A stretch of 64,000 nt of DNA from assembly GCF_963678635.1 (NCBI RefSeq), contig NC_087070.1, positions 42,165,831-42,229,830 of the forward strand, read 5' to 3'. Shown in pieces: positions 10,854 to 25,800 of this stretch. Position numbers and translations under genes: made by a program. This DNA is from Symsagittifera roscoffensis (taxonomy: Eukaryota > Xenacoelomorpha > Acoela > Convolutidae). The notes beneath the pieces are model-generated. The model worked only from the letters and a program-made list of their open reading frames with translations. It searched no databases and had not been told where the DNA came from. Within the stretch, counting starts at the first letter, position 1; each line of letters begins with the position of its first letter.

Positions 10854-13800
10854 ATGGTAAGTCAGAGTCGTTTGCTCTGCTATATTGCTTTCCCAATTAA
10901 TCATGGTGCAAATGTAATTAATTTTTCAGGTACTGTTAGCAGCAGCAGTTTGTACGAAAGGGGGTAAAGGTACGCAGTCTCATTTTTCATGCAGTTTTCA
11001 AATTGTATTTTAACCATTTTATCAACTAGTAATAGTTGTTTGGCAAAATTTGGATTTTATTGTTCGTTGTATGTTTTTTGCAGTCCTCGTGTCCCGGCAG
11101 TTTGTTGACATGAATAGATCAAGAATCGAAGGTCTTCTCTCCGCCTTTCCGAAACTGATTACAAGTGGGAAACAGCACACATTCGTTGAGACCGAGAGCG
11201 TCCGATATGTTTATCAAGCAATTGAAAAATTATACATAGTGCTAATCACAACAAAAAACAGCAACATATTAGAAGATCTGGAAACATTGCGACTTTTTGC
11301 TAAAGTGGTAAGCCTGCCTGTGCAGATTGCATGATTTATAAATTGCTTTAATTTTTCCTTATTGAAACTAAAGTATCCAGTTAATGTGATCGTAGCACAA
11401 AATATTCATACGTAAAAGGGTTTGGTTACTTATTATTGCAAGCGTTACCAAATCGAAAAATGTACTTTTTTCAGGTTAACAACTTACTTAGCAAAATCAT
11501 CTGATAGCTTGATTTGTAATAAATTCAATTTTCTCCGTCACACTTGGCCTAGAGGTAACGACTTTGCCTGTAAGGGCTAATTTTTTCAAATTTAATCTGG
11601 TCAGGGCCTGCTTTATGAAATTTTTTACATTTGCGAAAGCAAGTTTCTTGTACTCGGAAACTAGATTTTTTTTCCAGTAAACAACTTGTCTTACAATTTT
11701 TCAATTTGCTATCTGTTATCTATCTTCTATCTATTATATATTTAAATCCGGGCTTCAATATCTCGCCATGTTCAAGGTTTTTCAATGCGTTGTTTTTGCA
11801 TGTTTAACGAAAGACTTTTTTTCTCACTTAAGCTATATCGTATATTGCAATGGTTAAGTCTATTTCCAGTCTGAATTCAGTGCTTATTTCACTAAATTTA
11901 AAATTAGCAACTCAATAATGTGAGCTTACAGGGGTTTTCCAGGGGTTGCTAATTTGGCCTCCAATTGTGAATACCCAAATCCCTTTAGCTTACAAGATAC
12001 GGCAACGTTTGTGATTTTTCAATTGTTTTCAGAAAACTCAAACTAGAAAATACTTCACAAAATTTGAAATTCCCAACCCTGTAGTTGGCTGCTGTCAGAA
12101 TACGTTCAAAGATTGCGAATGTTGCCTCCAAAGATGACTACTCAAAACCTTGTAGTTTTCGAGATAAGACTTGTTTTATGATTTCTTAAATTTTTCAGAA
12201 AACTTTTAAATATTCATAAGATTTGAAATTCCCAACCTTGTAGTTATTTACTGTCAATGTACTCTTGAAAGTTCCAAATGGCAAGTCTTGCGTCCAATTG
12301 TGATTGCTCAGATACTCTTAGTTTCCGATATGTGACGTTTGTTATGTCTTTTTAAAAATTGTTCAAAGAACTTAGATCTAAAAAAACTTCAAAACAATTT
12401 AAAGTTCCCATCTCTATAGTGAGACTGTGTAGCTGCAGTCAAGATAACCCAGGGGTTGCGAATTTCGCCTATTTATATTTGCTTGTTTTTTCCAAAAATG
12501 TTCGGAAAGCTTACAATTTAAAATGTTCGGAAAGCTTAAATTTAAAGCTTTTAGATTACTCTCAGGTTTTGCGAATCTTGCCTTCAAATGCGACTGTTTA
12601 AATTGATATAGTTTGTGATATATGACGTTTTTTTATTTATTTTTTAAAGTTTTTTTTAGAAAACTTAAATTTGAAGTTTCTCAAAATTTGAAATTCCCAA
12701 CTCTGTAGTTGCAAATCTTGTCCGAAAGCGACTGCTCAATGGTCATAGTTTCCGATATGTGAGGTTTGTTATGTCATTTGAATTATTGAAAATTTAGAAT
12801 TTAAATATAAAAAAACTTCACAAAAGTTTATGGTTTTTTTTTCAATTTGAATTTGAAAAACTTGAATAAAAAAACTTAACAAACCCTGTAATTAGGTGCT
12901 GTCAGAGTAACTTCAAAGGATGCAGATCTTATTTCCAATACATGAGTTTTTTATTTGTCAAAAATTCGAAGCACCGGAGGTGCGTTACACGCTAGTATAA
13001 TTGAGTCTTCGCAACATCAGGTTCTTCGCATTTGGACTAGAGGTAACGCCTTTGCTCCCTGAGGTCCGGGGTTCGAATCCCGCCCATACCATGTTTTTTG
13101 TTCCGGCCACGTCTCAAAAACTATCCTCCAAATCTGAGATTTTAGTGTTAATGAACAGAATTTATTGGAAAAGCTCCCCTGCATAAGCGGCTGCGCACAT
13201 AATTATATGGCCCTCGGAATGTTCATTTTTTTTTGAAACTTTGACCATTTTTTGAATCTTTTTGACGTGTCTCGAAAACTTTAACTCCCAAATTTGAGAT
13301 TGTGAGTTCATTGGAGATAACGGTTAGTGGGAAGCTTCCCTGTAATAGCAGCATCTCACAAGCCACTAGGCAAATTCAAAACCTTTTGACAATTTTTGGA
13401 AACTTTTTGAATTTTCTCTTGAACTAATCTCTCAAATCTTAGTTCTATTGAAACAACAGGTTGCGTGAATACCTTCTTCGTAAGCGGCTACAGACAATAT
13501 TTTTTAACAGCAAGTTGTTGAGAGCCTACCTGCATAAATGGTCACTGCAATTTGAAAGTTTGACGTTTTTTGGAATTTTACTCGAAAACTAGCGTGCCAA
13601 TTCTCTGGTTATGTGTTCGATCCAGAAACCCGCTTTTGGATTCTCTTCTAGTTTAATGGCAGTGACCTGCTTTTTGCAGAAACTTTTTTATTCGGGTTTT
13701 TGAAGTTTTGACCGTTTTTAAGATTTTCATATGGGTATACTAATATAGGTAGTTGTTAGTAGTTTAATTTATTCTCTATAGTGTTTTAAGCACTAATTTT

Positions 13801-16800
13801 TTGCGATTTTAGTTTTGTTTAACTTTTGAGAAGTTTTACATTGCAGATTCCAGAATACAGTCACTCTGTTGACGAAATGGGAATTGCAGAGAATGCATTT
13901 AATTTGATTTTCGCATTCGACGAAATCGTAGCTCTGGGATATCGAGAAAGTGTCAACCCACAAATGATCAGAGGCTTTATCGAGATGGACTCTCACGAGG
14001 AAAAAGTGCAACTGGCTGTTCGACAGGTTGGTTTTTTTATTTTCCAGCTAATTCAAAGAAAGAATTTATTTCTCCAGCATATAATTACATCGTGCATTAA
14101 TAAATACAATTCACAAAAACTTTCATTAATTCAACAAAATCGATTTACGTTAAATTTATGAAAAGAAAAAATATCCTGGAGAGGATAGGCGAAAGGCATG
14201 TATGATGCCGACTTGGAGCCTACTCTTGAACATCATTGCAGTCAAAGCAATTCAACGAATCAAAGATACATATTAGAAAAATTGAAATTTATAATAAAAA
14301 AACATAAATTACGTACTTCAAATTTTTTTTCAGAAAGGTTTTTAATGTAGTTTTACGCAAGATGAGGTGTTGCTCTGTACTATTTATTTCTCGAACTGAC
14401 ATCTGAAGCAAAGAATATGAGTTAAGTGTGTAATTTAGAGCCAAGAAAGGGAAGCGAAGGCGGAGATGAAGAAGAAGATCAAAGAGATGGACAATAAGAG
14501 GAAACTGGATGAACGAGGAGGTCGTCGAGGCATTGGCGGAGGGAGACCGTACGAAAGTATCAGTTCGGTGGTCACAGTCACGGCCCCGGTAGAGCAGCCC
14601 AAGTACAATATGAACGCCAATACTAACTCTAGTAACCGAATCACAGCGGGCAAGAAGGGCATGCAATTGGGTTCAAAGAGGGGAAATGTGGACAGTTTTG
14701 TGGACCAGCTCAAAAACGAGGGAGAAGGTTTGGCATTATTTTGATCTTTTTTCAAGCTCTGCTCTAGCCTAAAGTCAATTTAATTAAATCCAAATCACGA
14801 CTGTCCGAGCACTTGATGCTATCGGCACCAGTAGCGATACATTTCCGAGTTTGCAGTGGATTGCTTGCCTTTGAGACATCTATTCTAAACCGGAGTACAG
14901 ACATCGTGCAGTTAAAAACGTTGTAAGCTCTCTTTATAGTGGAAAACTGAAGTCATCGATAAAAACGAAGGAGGTGAATCGCAGGCGTCCCCTGACCATC
15001 AAGCTATGAAGCATCAACTTTCTGCACAGTGTGGATATGTTCCGCCTCAGAAAAATTTATCTTGTTTTTGTATTTTTGGTTTATTTGTTATTTTGTTTGA
15101 TTGACTCTGGTGCTTGCTTACAAGTTTTAATGTTCTGTGTGGTTTAAGATGCTGACGATGAGCGATAGCTCGAAAGTACTTCAAATTGAGCATTGATCCT
15201 CAATTTTTTTCATAATTACAAATCGTTGGCAACATCGTTATCGGTTTGCGGATCTGCTCAGACTTTTCAGCTAAATTTCCTCTTTTGGCCATGTGTATAT
15301 TTTGAGACGACAATTTAATTAATGCAAAGTTAGTTGTTTACTTGCTGGTATTTTTAGACATCCGTTCCGCTGGACTATCGGACAGAAACAGGCCATTGGA
15401 AACTCCAGTTGTCCCACCTTCTCGAGTTCAAATTGAAAAGTAGGCCTAATTTACTATTTAGTTGCTTGTAAGCAAACTCTTTAAGTCCTTGACAGAAATT
15501 TTTGCAATGTCCCTGTTTCTTGGCATTTTGTCGTCCTATCTTGATGATACTTTCACAAACGAGCCAGAATCAGTTGCCACGTGTGTCTTCTAAATGTTAC
15601 TTTGAGATAACACAGTTCGTAGAAGCCACGTAGTTTGTTGCAACTATCCTTAAGTATTTGTATTTAATGCGTCAATTTGTAATTAAGAGTAATGAACGTA
15701 GTGAGTACTCTTATTTAGGCCCTGCTGATTTTTTTTTTTGGGTTTTTCAGGAAAAAGTCTTAAAATTTGTTCACGCTCAATTTTGATTTTTCGCTGTTTG
15801 ACTTGTGATTTCTTTTAAAGTTCAGTACATTTTTTTTGTTAAAAGGAAGGCAAACTCCACTATCGAACAGCAAAAATGTAAAAGTCACGAACAACTGATC
15901 GACTTCTAATTTCGAAAAAGGAAATTAATTATCAGATATCCCAGTGAAATAAAAAATTTACCTATTGATCCAGTTTTCTCAAATTGGATAATTTTTAACA
16001 AAGAAGTGTCCATCAGAAATTGTTCTACAAGTTCAAAGAGCTTTAAGGCCATCTATTTTTCTTCGAGATTCAAAAGTTTTTTTTAAATTCAACTAGTTGA
16101 GCACAGCTTGTTCCCACCGCGTTCATTACACTAGCCAGCTTGCGAGCGTTAGTGTAATAGTACGAAAATTCTTTTTTTTCTAATCTAACTCGCAAATAAA
16201 ACTGTTCACTTATTTGGTGACACTTCTGCTATAATCACGATCTTAAGCCTTCGGAATTTCATAGCATCTATTCTATGCTTTGCTTTATTTGGAGCTAGTG
16301 TATGTGATTTATTAAGCGTCCGTGGCTGAGTGGTTAGTGTGTGAGACTCATAATCTCTTGGTCGCAGATCGAATCCGAGACGTAGACGCATTTTTACTAA
16401 TTCAAGGATCATTTTTTTTCTTTATGGTTTTTAAGAGTTATGAACGTAGAAGACTCTTTGATTTATATATATTTGAAAATGGGAAGTTGGAAAATGTTCA
16501 ATTAACTTTGTTCGGTTTTACTTGGCTTTGTTTTCTAATTTGTCTTCGTATTCTTAATTGTTTGTGTTGGGTGTGTGCGTGTGTAGTGTGCATTTGCGGG
16601 TTGAGGAGAAGTTGTCGGTGGTGCTGAACAGAGACGGGGGCGTGGAGTCGTTCGACCTGCACGGAATGATGTACAACAAAGTGTTCGAGGAGAGATTCAA
16701 CAGAGTGGCCATCTATCTCAAGAACCACATCAGAGGCACACAGCCACAGGTCAGTACACACACGCTGAGGTGCATATGGCACAGTGCTTAGGTTGTTGTT

Positions 16801-19800
16801 GTTGTAGCTACATCGATCTCTGCTTCGAGCTTCTGATTGAATTAGAGAGATTGTTTATGTTTGAGAGATCGAGAGAGAGAGAGAGAGTTAGGGAAATTTC
16901 GTTCCTGACTGGTCATGGCAGTGCATAGGTCGGATCTCTTTAACTATATCCCCCTTTTGCAAAAAGGGGGGATTCGTTAATAGGTATAAAATTTTGATAT
17001 GCTTAACCGTTGATTTATTTCATTGTAGGGGTGGGGGGATGTTTGTTACTAGGTATCCGAGGGGGATATACTTAAAGAGGTCCGTTAAGTCAGCACAATT
17101 GCTATCACAATGGAAACAGCGGAGGTGGGAGTGCATCAATAAATTTTTTCGAAAGGGAGGACAAATTTGGAGGACCTTTTTTCAAGTTGACCCAACTGAT
17201 TAACGAGCACTACAGACGCTATTTGTGTGAAAAAAGTTCTGCGCCACAAAATAACTCGGAGAAAGTTTGGCTTCAGTAAAGTTTTAGGATTGGTCAACCA
17301 AAAAATGGATGTCGTAAAATGTGAAAAAGAACCAATTTGGGGATCCTTTCGGTTGTCAGGGAGTCAAATCCCCGAGAGAGCGTCAAATCCCCAAAATCGG
17401 ATGCTGTTTTGTTGTGTAATTTCAAAGTTTCATTTTTACACTCGCGAAAGCAATTGTGTTGCAATCACATAGCCTTTTTTTCGTTAGTTTTGTTTACAGG
17501 ACTCATTTCCTGGTCCGCCGTGTAGGAAATACTGCAACAGACATATTTTGAGCATATTAGCGATTTAACTATCCGCTCGGTTCATTCTAAGCTTCTGTTG
17601 GTCGTGATTTGATCAATCCGATTTGTTAAAAATTGATTTGTTTTTGTGGCCTCAAAATGCGTCGTTGATAAGCGAAAAACGTTTTATGTTTGCGTGTGTG
17701 CGTTTTGAAGAGAGACTGAAAAAGTTTCACTAGTTTTTAAGTCTAGTCTTTCAAAACTTTTTGACTTGAGTTTCTGGGTGATATATTACAATAGGTGGTA
17801 GGTTCAATTTGAATAGCTGGATCGCTTTTTGTTATACTTCGCACGTTAATTATAATTTTTTCGAAAGCCAATTTTTTCGGCAAAAGAAGTGTGAAATTTG
17901 ATTTTTTTGATTAAAATTTCATTTGGCAGAGTAATTTATTTACAAAAACTATTGAAAATGATATGACAATGATTGAAAATGAAAAGACTATATTATGCAT
18001 TTTAGTTGTGAAATTTAATACATGCACTATACTCAAAATTACCACCTATTGTAACATATCACCAGTTTCTGCTCAAGTATTTTCGGCGTTGTTACCGCTT
18101 GGTAATTTTATTCCGATGTTTTTTATTCGCTTGTTTTTCAAAACTAGCTTTATTCATTTGATAGATCTAGTTTTTTCGACCGTGCGAGTTTCTTGTATAA
18201 GTATAAGCTGTGCTTCGCCTCTGTGTGTTAAATTTATATCTACTCAAGTTTTTGCAGCGCAAATGAAGATCTAGAAGAACGCAAAAGTCGATAAAACGAT
18301 TTTTATTGAATTGAACTTCATTGCTTATCGCTACTGCAGAATTTTTTTTTGTCTTGGAAATTTCATAATGAGGTTTTTAAACTCCGGTCTGGTTAAATGG
18401 GAGTTCAAATTGAAGTGTGTTTCAGCCGCATCCGAACATTGACAGACAGCGTTTCGTGAATGACCACGTGATTGCTCTGCGGAATGCGGAGAAGACATTC
18501 CCGGTGAACACGGACACGGGGGTGCTCAAGTGGCGACTGCAGTCCCAGGATGACTCATTTGTCCCATTCACTAGTAAGTTTAAACAAGACTGCTCGTATC
18601 AGGGCGAAGCCTTGAATGTTCCGACTGCCTTTTAAGGTCTATGGAGCAGTAATAACCTGAAAAAATTAAATGTAAAAAAAATAAAATCGATTTTTTTTTC
18701 ATATGAGGTTTTTGTGAAAATCATCCCCCCACACGCCATTAAAAGAACAAAAGGATAGATTTCGCTGCTAGTAACAAATCAATTATGGCAAATAAGCTTC
18801 CTTCAAACAATTTCGAACGATTTCTAAGACAGATTAAATCTCCGCTTACACGTTAATAGAGCGAAATATAGCGCGCGATAATTGCTCCAAATGGCAATCT
18901 TTAATCCCCCTTAACTTAACGAAAAATGACCACAGGTGAAATATCTTTCCAAATTAAAGCTCAGAATAACAATAATTTTTGAATGATATAAAATAATTCC
19001 GTCAAAAATGGCTACTTAAAAAGTTGAAATTTGTCTGAAGAAAAAAAAACCACCCCGAGCACAAATATTCCGTTACTTTCGTATCGAAAGTCGGAACAAT
19101 TAATAAAAGTTGTGATGCAAGGCATATTATGAGTTATGCTATAAGTTTGTCAGCAAGGGAATACTTTGTTGGCCAATTAGTGCAAACTTAACTACAACGC
19201 GTTTCGATAGTAAGTTATCGGTTGTAAAAACTATGTTGGGGCTCTATAGTACCTAATGAGCAGTTGAGGAAACGAAATACCTAAAGAGCCAAAGAAACAA
19301 AATTTTGTCGAGACTGTCGCCTAGAATTGGTTCTGTGGTCCTGGTTAAATCTTAATTGCAATTTAATTTCGTTAATTTTCTGAGTTGTGAGCCTCTCTGA
19401 AGATGTGATTACCGGTGATAATAGGGTTCGAATTATATAAGTTTGGATGAAGAGATGAATGCTTAAGTCACTTCTCGACAGTTTCCCCAAAATTAACTTG
19501 TAGATTGCGAAATGATTTGTGCATAAATCACAGATCTTGTTAGTTCAAAATCATGGTTTCAATTTATTGAGGTTATTTATAGACTGAACTTTAAACCTCG
19601 TGGCGGCGAGTATGCATTGGCATGTGGTGGAATATCTTGTTCTGTTTTTAGTCAACTGTTGGCCCAATGAGGGTGGGGACGGGTGTGAGGTGAACGTGGA
19701 GTATGAGTTGCAGAACAGGAGCCTCGAGCTCAGAGGAGTCCAGATCGAAATACCCATCCCGTTAGTAGCCACATTATTATCTCTCCTGTTCGCCCGCCTA

Positions 19801-22800
19801 TTTTCACAAGCACCAGTTTTCTTGCAAAGCAGGTCATTTTTTTCTAATAAAACAGAAGTATCTAATTTACCTCTAAAATTGTTAATGAACAAGTGATTTA
19901 TCACTTAAATAGATCGCGTTGAATTGTTTAATAAAAAAGTCTTTAGACTTGCGATTAGCAATCGTTATTGCCCTTGCGATAAGCATGCGTATTGCAATCG
20001 GGTACTGGACTTTTTCCCTCGTAATTAACTTTGTTCACAGGGGTGTTCGCAGGTCTTCTGGACTCATCTCTAGTGGTACCTTGTTTCAAAATAAATTAAA
20101 TTATTGGCGTTCTCGGCGCACTTAGTTTGGAGGTAACGTATACGCCTAGGACGGCAAAGGTCCTGGGTTCCAATCTGACCAGGAACTATTTTTTTTAAAC
20201 GGGAAATGTTCTCAAAAATATAATTGTCGGCCAATTATTTGTCTGCTTATCTGTTGTCGGCCTAGTTGTCACATCGTGGAATTATTTATTTTTGCTGCGC
20301 GCATTTTCTTTTTATGTTACGTTTAGTGTTTGATGTACTTCTACAATTTGTAATTTTATTTACCTTGACTTCGTATTTTTCTTCCGCTAGAACTTTTTGT
20401 TCAGCTCAAAATAATTAGGCCTATTTTTATCGGCTTAGTGACCTATTTTTGGGTCGTTTCTAGGGAAACAATTTTGACGCCCCCTCCGCTCTTTTTAGGC
20501 TAGTAATATTACCATTCGGTTTGCTGAATTTTTTTCTTCATATTTTTAAGAGTAATGAACGTAGTGAAGACTCTTATATAGGTCTTGCTGATTTTTTTCA
20601 GGGAAAAGTCTGAAAATATTGATGCACTTAATTATAATGCACTTTTTGAGTTCAATTGAAATTCATATGCTGAAGGTGACGTAAATAGCACTCTCCAAAT
20701 ACGAACGTGTAAATGGCGCAAAAAAAACGTGAACGGTTACTAGTTTCGAAAGTGGAATTTATTTTAAAGATTTCCGAGCGGGATAAAAACTTTACCTATT
20801 GATCCCGTTTTCTCAAATGGGGTTCATGTTATCAAAAAGCGACAGTCATAAATTTTTCTAGAATTTCAAGAGCTTAAATTGCATATAGTTTCTTTAAAAT
20901 TCGAAAGTTGAGTTTTTTGAGTGTTTTTTTTTTTAAATGTACATTGCGTTCGTTACTCTTTTCCAATCTTCGATTGGCTATGTTTTTGGTGTATGGTATG
21001 TTGGCTTAGAAGCCTCTTTTGAGTCGTTTGAAGATCAAAAAGGTTTTTTATTAAGAGTAACGAACGTAGTGAAGACACTTATATAGGTCTTACAGATTTT
21101 TTTGTTGTTTTTTTTTCAGGAAAAGGCTTTAAAATCACTAATAACTACAGATGTGCATTCATACATATTGATTCATTTTTTAATGCACTTAGGTATATAT
21201 GCACTTTTTGAGTTCAATTGAAATTAATCTGCTGAAAGTGACTTAAATAGCGCTCTCCAAATACAAACGTGGAAATGGCACGAAAAAACGTGAACGATTT
21301 CTAGTTTCGAAAGAGGAATTTGATTTTTAGATTTCCAATGGAATAAAAACTTATGGATCCAGTTTTCTCTAGTTGGGTTCATAGTATCAAAAAGCGCCAA
21401 TCATAAATTGTTCTAGAAATCCAAAGAGCTTAAAGGGCATCTAATTTTTTTCTTTAGAACTCGAGAGTTGAGATTTTTCAAGAAAGTCAGTGTTTTTTTA
21501 TGTTTACTTGCGTTCATTACTCTTTTCCCATCTTCGATTGGCTATCTTCTCAACTCTAAAAACACGAATATTTTTTCACTCTATAAAGACGAGAGACATT
21601 TTTCTGACTGTCCCTGAATAGTCAACATTTTCAATGAGTATTTCTCGTCGGTTGGCACCAAATTGGCTTCGATTTAAAACCACGTAAAATTTGTTAGTCC
21701 CGTGGTTCAAATGGCATAATCAAGTCAAGCTATTTATTTAATCAACTGCTTATTTGTCGAGGTAATTAAAGTTTAAAATAGCCTGAAACCTCAAGAAATT
21801 TATGAGGTTGATGAAATAAGTTTTTCGCTCAACTAGTTGTTTTGTGATAGAACCTTATTTAACATACTTGACTAATTTTTGTTTTTCTGATTTTTTTCCA
21901 GAACCCAAATTTGCAAAAGTTGTTTCACTTCTCATTGCTGAAAACAGGATGAAAGAGCAATTTTCGCCCAATTTCACTCTTGAGTAGCTGCAGCAAAATA
22001 ATTGAAAAAATTATGCACTCTCGCATTAAGAACTATCTGCAAAAGTTTGAACTATGGTTTCATCGAAAGTGTGATTTCCGGGAGACTTTGTCACGGTTGA
22101 TGCATTAGCCGAGTTAATGCCGGGAATAAGACGATCAGTCAATAAAATTATTAAATGTAACTTCTTTGTTGATTTAGAGTTTTAAGGTCGAATGCTACGG
22201 AAAACGTATCAATTGTTACAGATGGTTTGAATGCTGTTTGTCAATGAAAGGTCCTTGTGTAAATGTGATTAATTGTTCATCTTATGGGCTACCAATCACT
22301 GCAGGTGTACTTCAAGGATCTGTTGTAGGCTCGTTTCTTTTTGTTTCGTTTAATTGATGTGCATCATGCAGTTTCCAATTTAATTGTTTTTCTTTGTGCA
22401 GACGATATAATTATATCATGTGATTTATCATATTTCAAGACGGATTTTCAATTAGATGTAAAATCCAAATATTCCGTGTTTTGTTCGTGTTCATTGTTTT
22501 TCAACTCAGATAAAATTACCAATGAGTTTTGAAGAAATAGAAGTGCTTCTAATCTTTGTGTCAATGTTCTTGAGAATTGTTATCAAGGTCAATCAAAATC
22601 TATCATAGGGTGGCATTGTGGTATAGTTTCAAATCTGAGATACTATGTACCATCTTCGATCTTGCTCAAATAATATCAGTCGAACAAAAAGCCAATAAAA
22701 TGTGATTTCCTCGCCTAAGGTGGCACAAGTTTAGTTTTTTCTTTTTTTTTCGTTGTGCAATTTGTTTGAGTTAAGTTTCCGACCGGCAAATAAAAGACAT

Positions 22801-25800
22801 TTTCCAGTTTTTCTGAATTCTTTGTGCTCAATTAAAAGTTGCGTATTAAACAAGAAGTTCAAAATGTACAATTTTCGTTCCCCCATTCTGTAAACATAAA
22901 TTAAGTTTTCATTTTTTTTTTTACAAACAGAGGAGTGAAAGTACTGAGAACGATGAGCGAAAATAATCTGTTGCCTGACAATTTCGAGAAATTGACCGTA
23001 TATGAAGAAATGGTTTCTGTCCATAAGTTTTCAAAAAACAATTCGTTACTTGGTAATAATGGACTGGTACAACACTTATTTCATGAGATATTTAATTTTT
23101 GTTATCAGATAATCAGTTTCAAGTTACGATAGTCGCCTGAAAAAATTGAAACTCCAAATCTTGTTTTCAAGATATCGCAACTTGATTAATTATCGTCAAG
23201 TTATTCAAAAAATACCAAACAAACATTTCTTTCTAAGCCCATATTTTCTTGATAGCTGATTTTTAATGTAAGTTTGCTCCTCTAACCGTAGAGGTTGATC
23301 CATCTATTTCTTTTCAAATTTAGATCAAAAACATTTAAAAAATTAAAAAGTTTATCTTTTTTGTGTTAATTTTCCTGTCTTTATCCATGGGTATTTGAAA
23401 CATTGTGTAATTTTATTGATGGCAGTGTGGCCGCGTGCTGATGACTTGTGCTAATTTTCCCAAAAAAAAATTAAGTAACCGCTCAAAATTATTTTAATTG
23501 ATTTTATTTTTTTTATGATTATTTTAATTTAAAATTATTTGACTTGCGGGTAGCCTTTTTGTATGGGAGCAATGCGTGGTTCGTCCATTCCTTCCGATTT
23601 CCTGTACTGAACATATTGCTTACTTTAAATTCTACCCACTTGAAAATAAATTGATTATAGATTGTTTCAACTTGATTTTTGATAAATAAATCCTTCTTCG
23701 TTCATCTGTCACTAGCTTAAGCTCTTCTCAGTTTTTGTGTTTTATTTCCATTTTTTTTTATCGTTACCGAATTTGATCTGCAATCTGACTAATGAAGACT
23801 CATCGGCTTACTGAATTAAGCTCCGTATTTTGGTGAGTTATGTTGGCGTTGTGCTAATCGATTTTGTCTATCTGCACTATATATCATGAAAATATGTGTC
23901 TGTCCTGTATCTCGTAAATTTGGTACAAATTAATTGACTGAAATGTTGAATACGTTTCTCATTAGGTTCAATCGCTGTGATCCAAGTCTTGAAAAGAGCG
24001 GTAGTATCTAATTTAGGTGGTGTATTATAAATGTGCTGAAAATGAGTAGATGCTGATCATTGCGTGTTTTGTTGCTTGTAGTTCGAATGCGGGTGCGCCG
24101 GTGGTGTCGGAGATAGACGGTAACTACCAGTTTGAGTCCAGAAGAGGTGCTCTGTTCTGGCGCCTGGAAGTGGTGGACCAGCACAACTCCACCGGCACCC
24201 TGGTGTTCACGTGTGGATCCGCCAACCCAGACACTTTCTTCCCCATCCATGTCTCATTCTACTCCCCAAAACTTATCTCAGACGTCCAGGTATGTTCGTC
24301 ATGCTCATCTCATTCACTGCAAACCTTACAAGTGATTTTTATATAATCGGAGTTTTGAGTTGTATATCGAGGCGACTGTTTTAAGTGTCAATGATCGTAG
24401 TATATGGTTATGTGGCAGTATTTGGACAACCGCGTATTCATGCTCGTCAGTAAGCAGACAAATACCATTTTAACCACTCAAAATCGAGACAAGGAATCAA
24501 TTATTAATTATTTATTTCATAAGTTTGCTTTCCCATCTCGATTCTGATTGGTTAATATAGTATTTGTCTGCTTACTGACGAGTATGAAGACGCGGTTGTC
24601 TAAACACCGACCGCAGTCCGTAGTATATAAATCGTGATAATTTTTTCCTGTTTCTTTTTTCAGCAACAAGTCTTTATACTAGCGTCAGCGTAGTGTTTTA
24701 TTAAGATCTTTCTTTTTTTCTGAGCTAACTCGCAAATAAAAGTGCTCATTTAAAGTGTTCACATATTTGGAAATTTCACTGGTAATTGCATAGCATCTGT
24801 CCTCGGCTTTTTTTGGTGCTAGTGTTTAATTTTCTATCTACTGTTAAGCTTCAACGGCCGAGTGGTTAGCGTGTGTGGCTCTTTAATCTCAACGTCGCAG
24901 AATCGAATCTCAGCCATAGCCTCTGTGTAAAGTGTTTGTAAAGTGCAGCTTCGCCTCTGTGTAAAATTTGTTCAGGCTCAAGTTTTTAGCGGTTTGACTT
25001 TTCATTTTTTTCTGAATTCAATTAATTTCCTTCTTACTCGAGCGTAGCGTAGTGTGATAGTTTTCCAACCTAAGTCGCACCTAAAGGTGCTACATTTGGT
25101 GGCACTGTTGAATTAGTGTGCTGCATTAGCAATATATTTACATGTGCTTTGACATTTGATTAGTAATACGTCAACACAGTTGATGTTTTTTTTCTAAATT
25201 CGTTATTTGAATGGAAAAAGGTTTTTCGATTTATACCACAGTTTAATAGTCCAAGTTCAATTTGAGAAATTTTTCAGCTCGACATACTTCGCGAGGGTTT
25301 TGAAATGCATAATTTATATGCATTTTGGTTATACATTCTAATTTATTACATGCAGAGTTAATTTTGGTTGCCTTTAGTTAATTATATTCCAAATTTTTAT
25401 ATGCAAAATTGAGTTTTAATGTATTTTGAAGCTCCCGTATCTTTGCCGTGTTTACAAATGCGAGCATAGTGTCATATTGCGAAATCTGTTTTTCCATTCT
25501 AATTTGCAAATAAAGTGCTCTTTTGCTGGCTTTCTTGCTTCAATGCATAGCATGGAAAAATGAATAGCATCTGTAGCTGCTTTATTGCTGGTTTGTGGTA
25601 ATTTATTTCAAACTAATATGGCGCAGATAAGAGGACTTGAGACTCATGTCAGGGAATTTCGTTCCGGCACGAGATAAAATTTTGTTTTGTTTATTTTTTC
25701 TTTCCTCAGTTCAATTTGTTGTATTTTTAAAGTTACTTTGCGCTTTTTTTGGCTTTGTTTGCGAAACAGAGCTCCGCCTTCGTCTAAAAAGAACGCAAAC

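Noticed and set aside
12000-13700. CRISPR-like or regular repeat array
   Set aside because: Units are long, diverged and without conserved short repeats separated by spacers; this is eukaryotic satellite.
16316-16390. Functional tRNA gene
   Set aside because: A and B boxes are present, but the cloverleaf is not complete and related copies occur within the same longer repeat, so it is a SINE.
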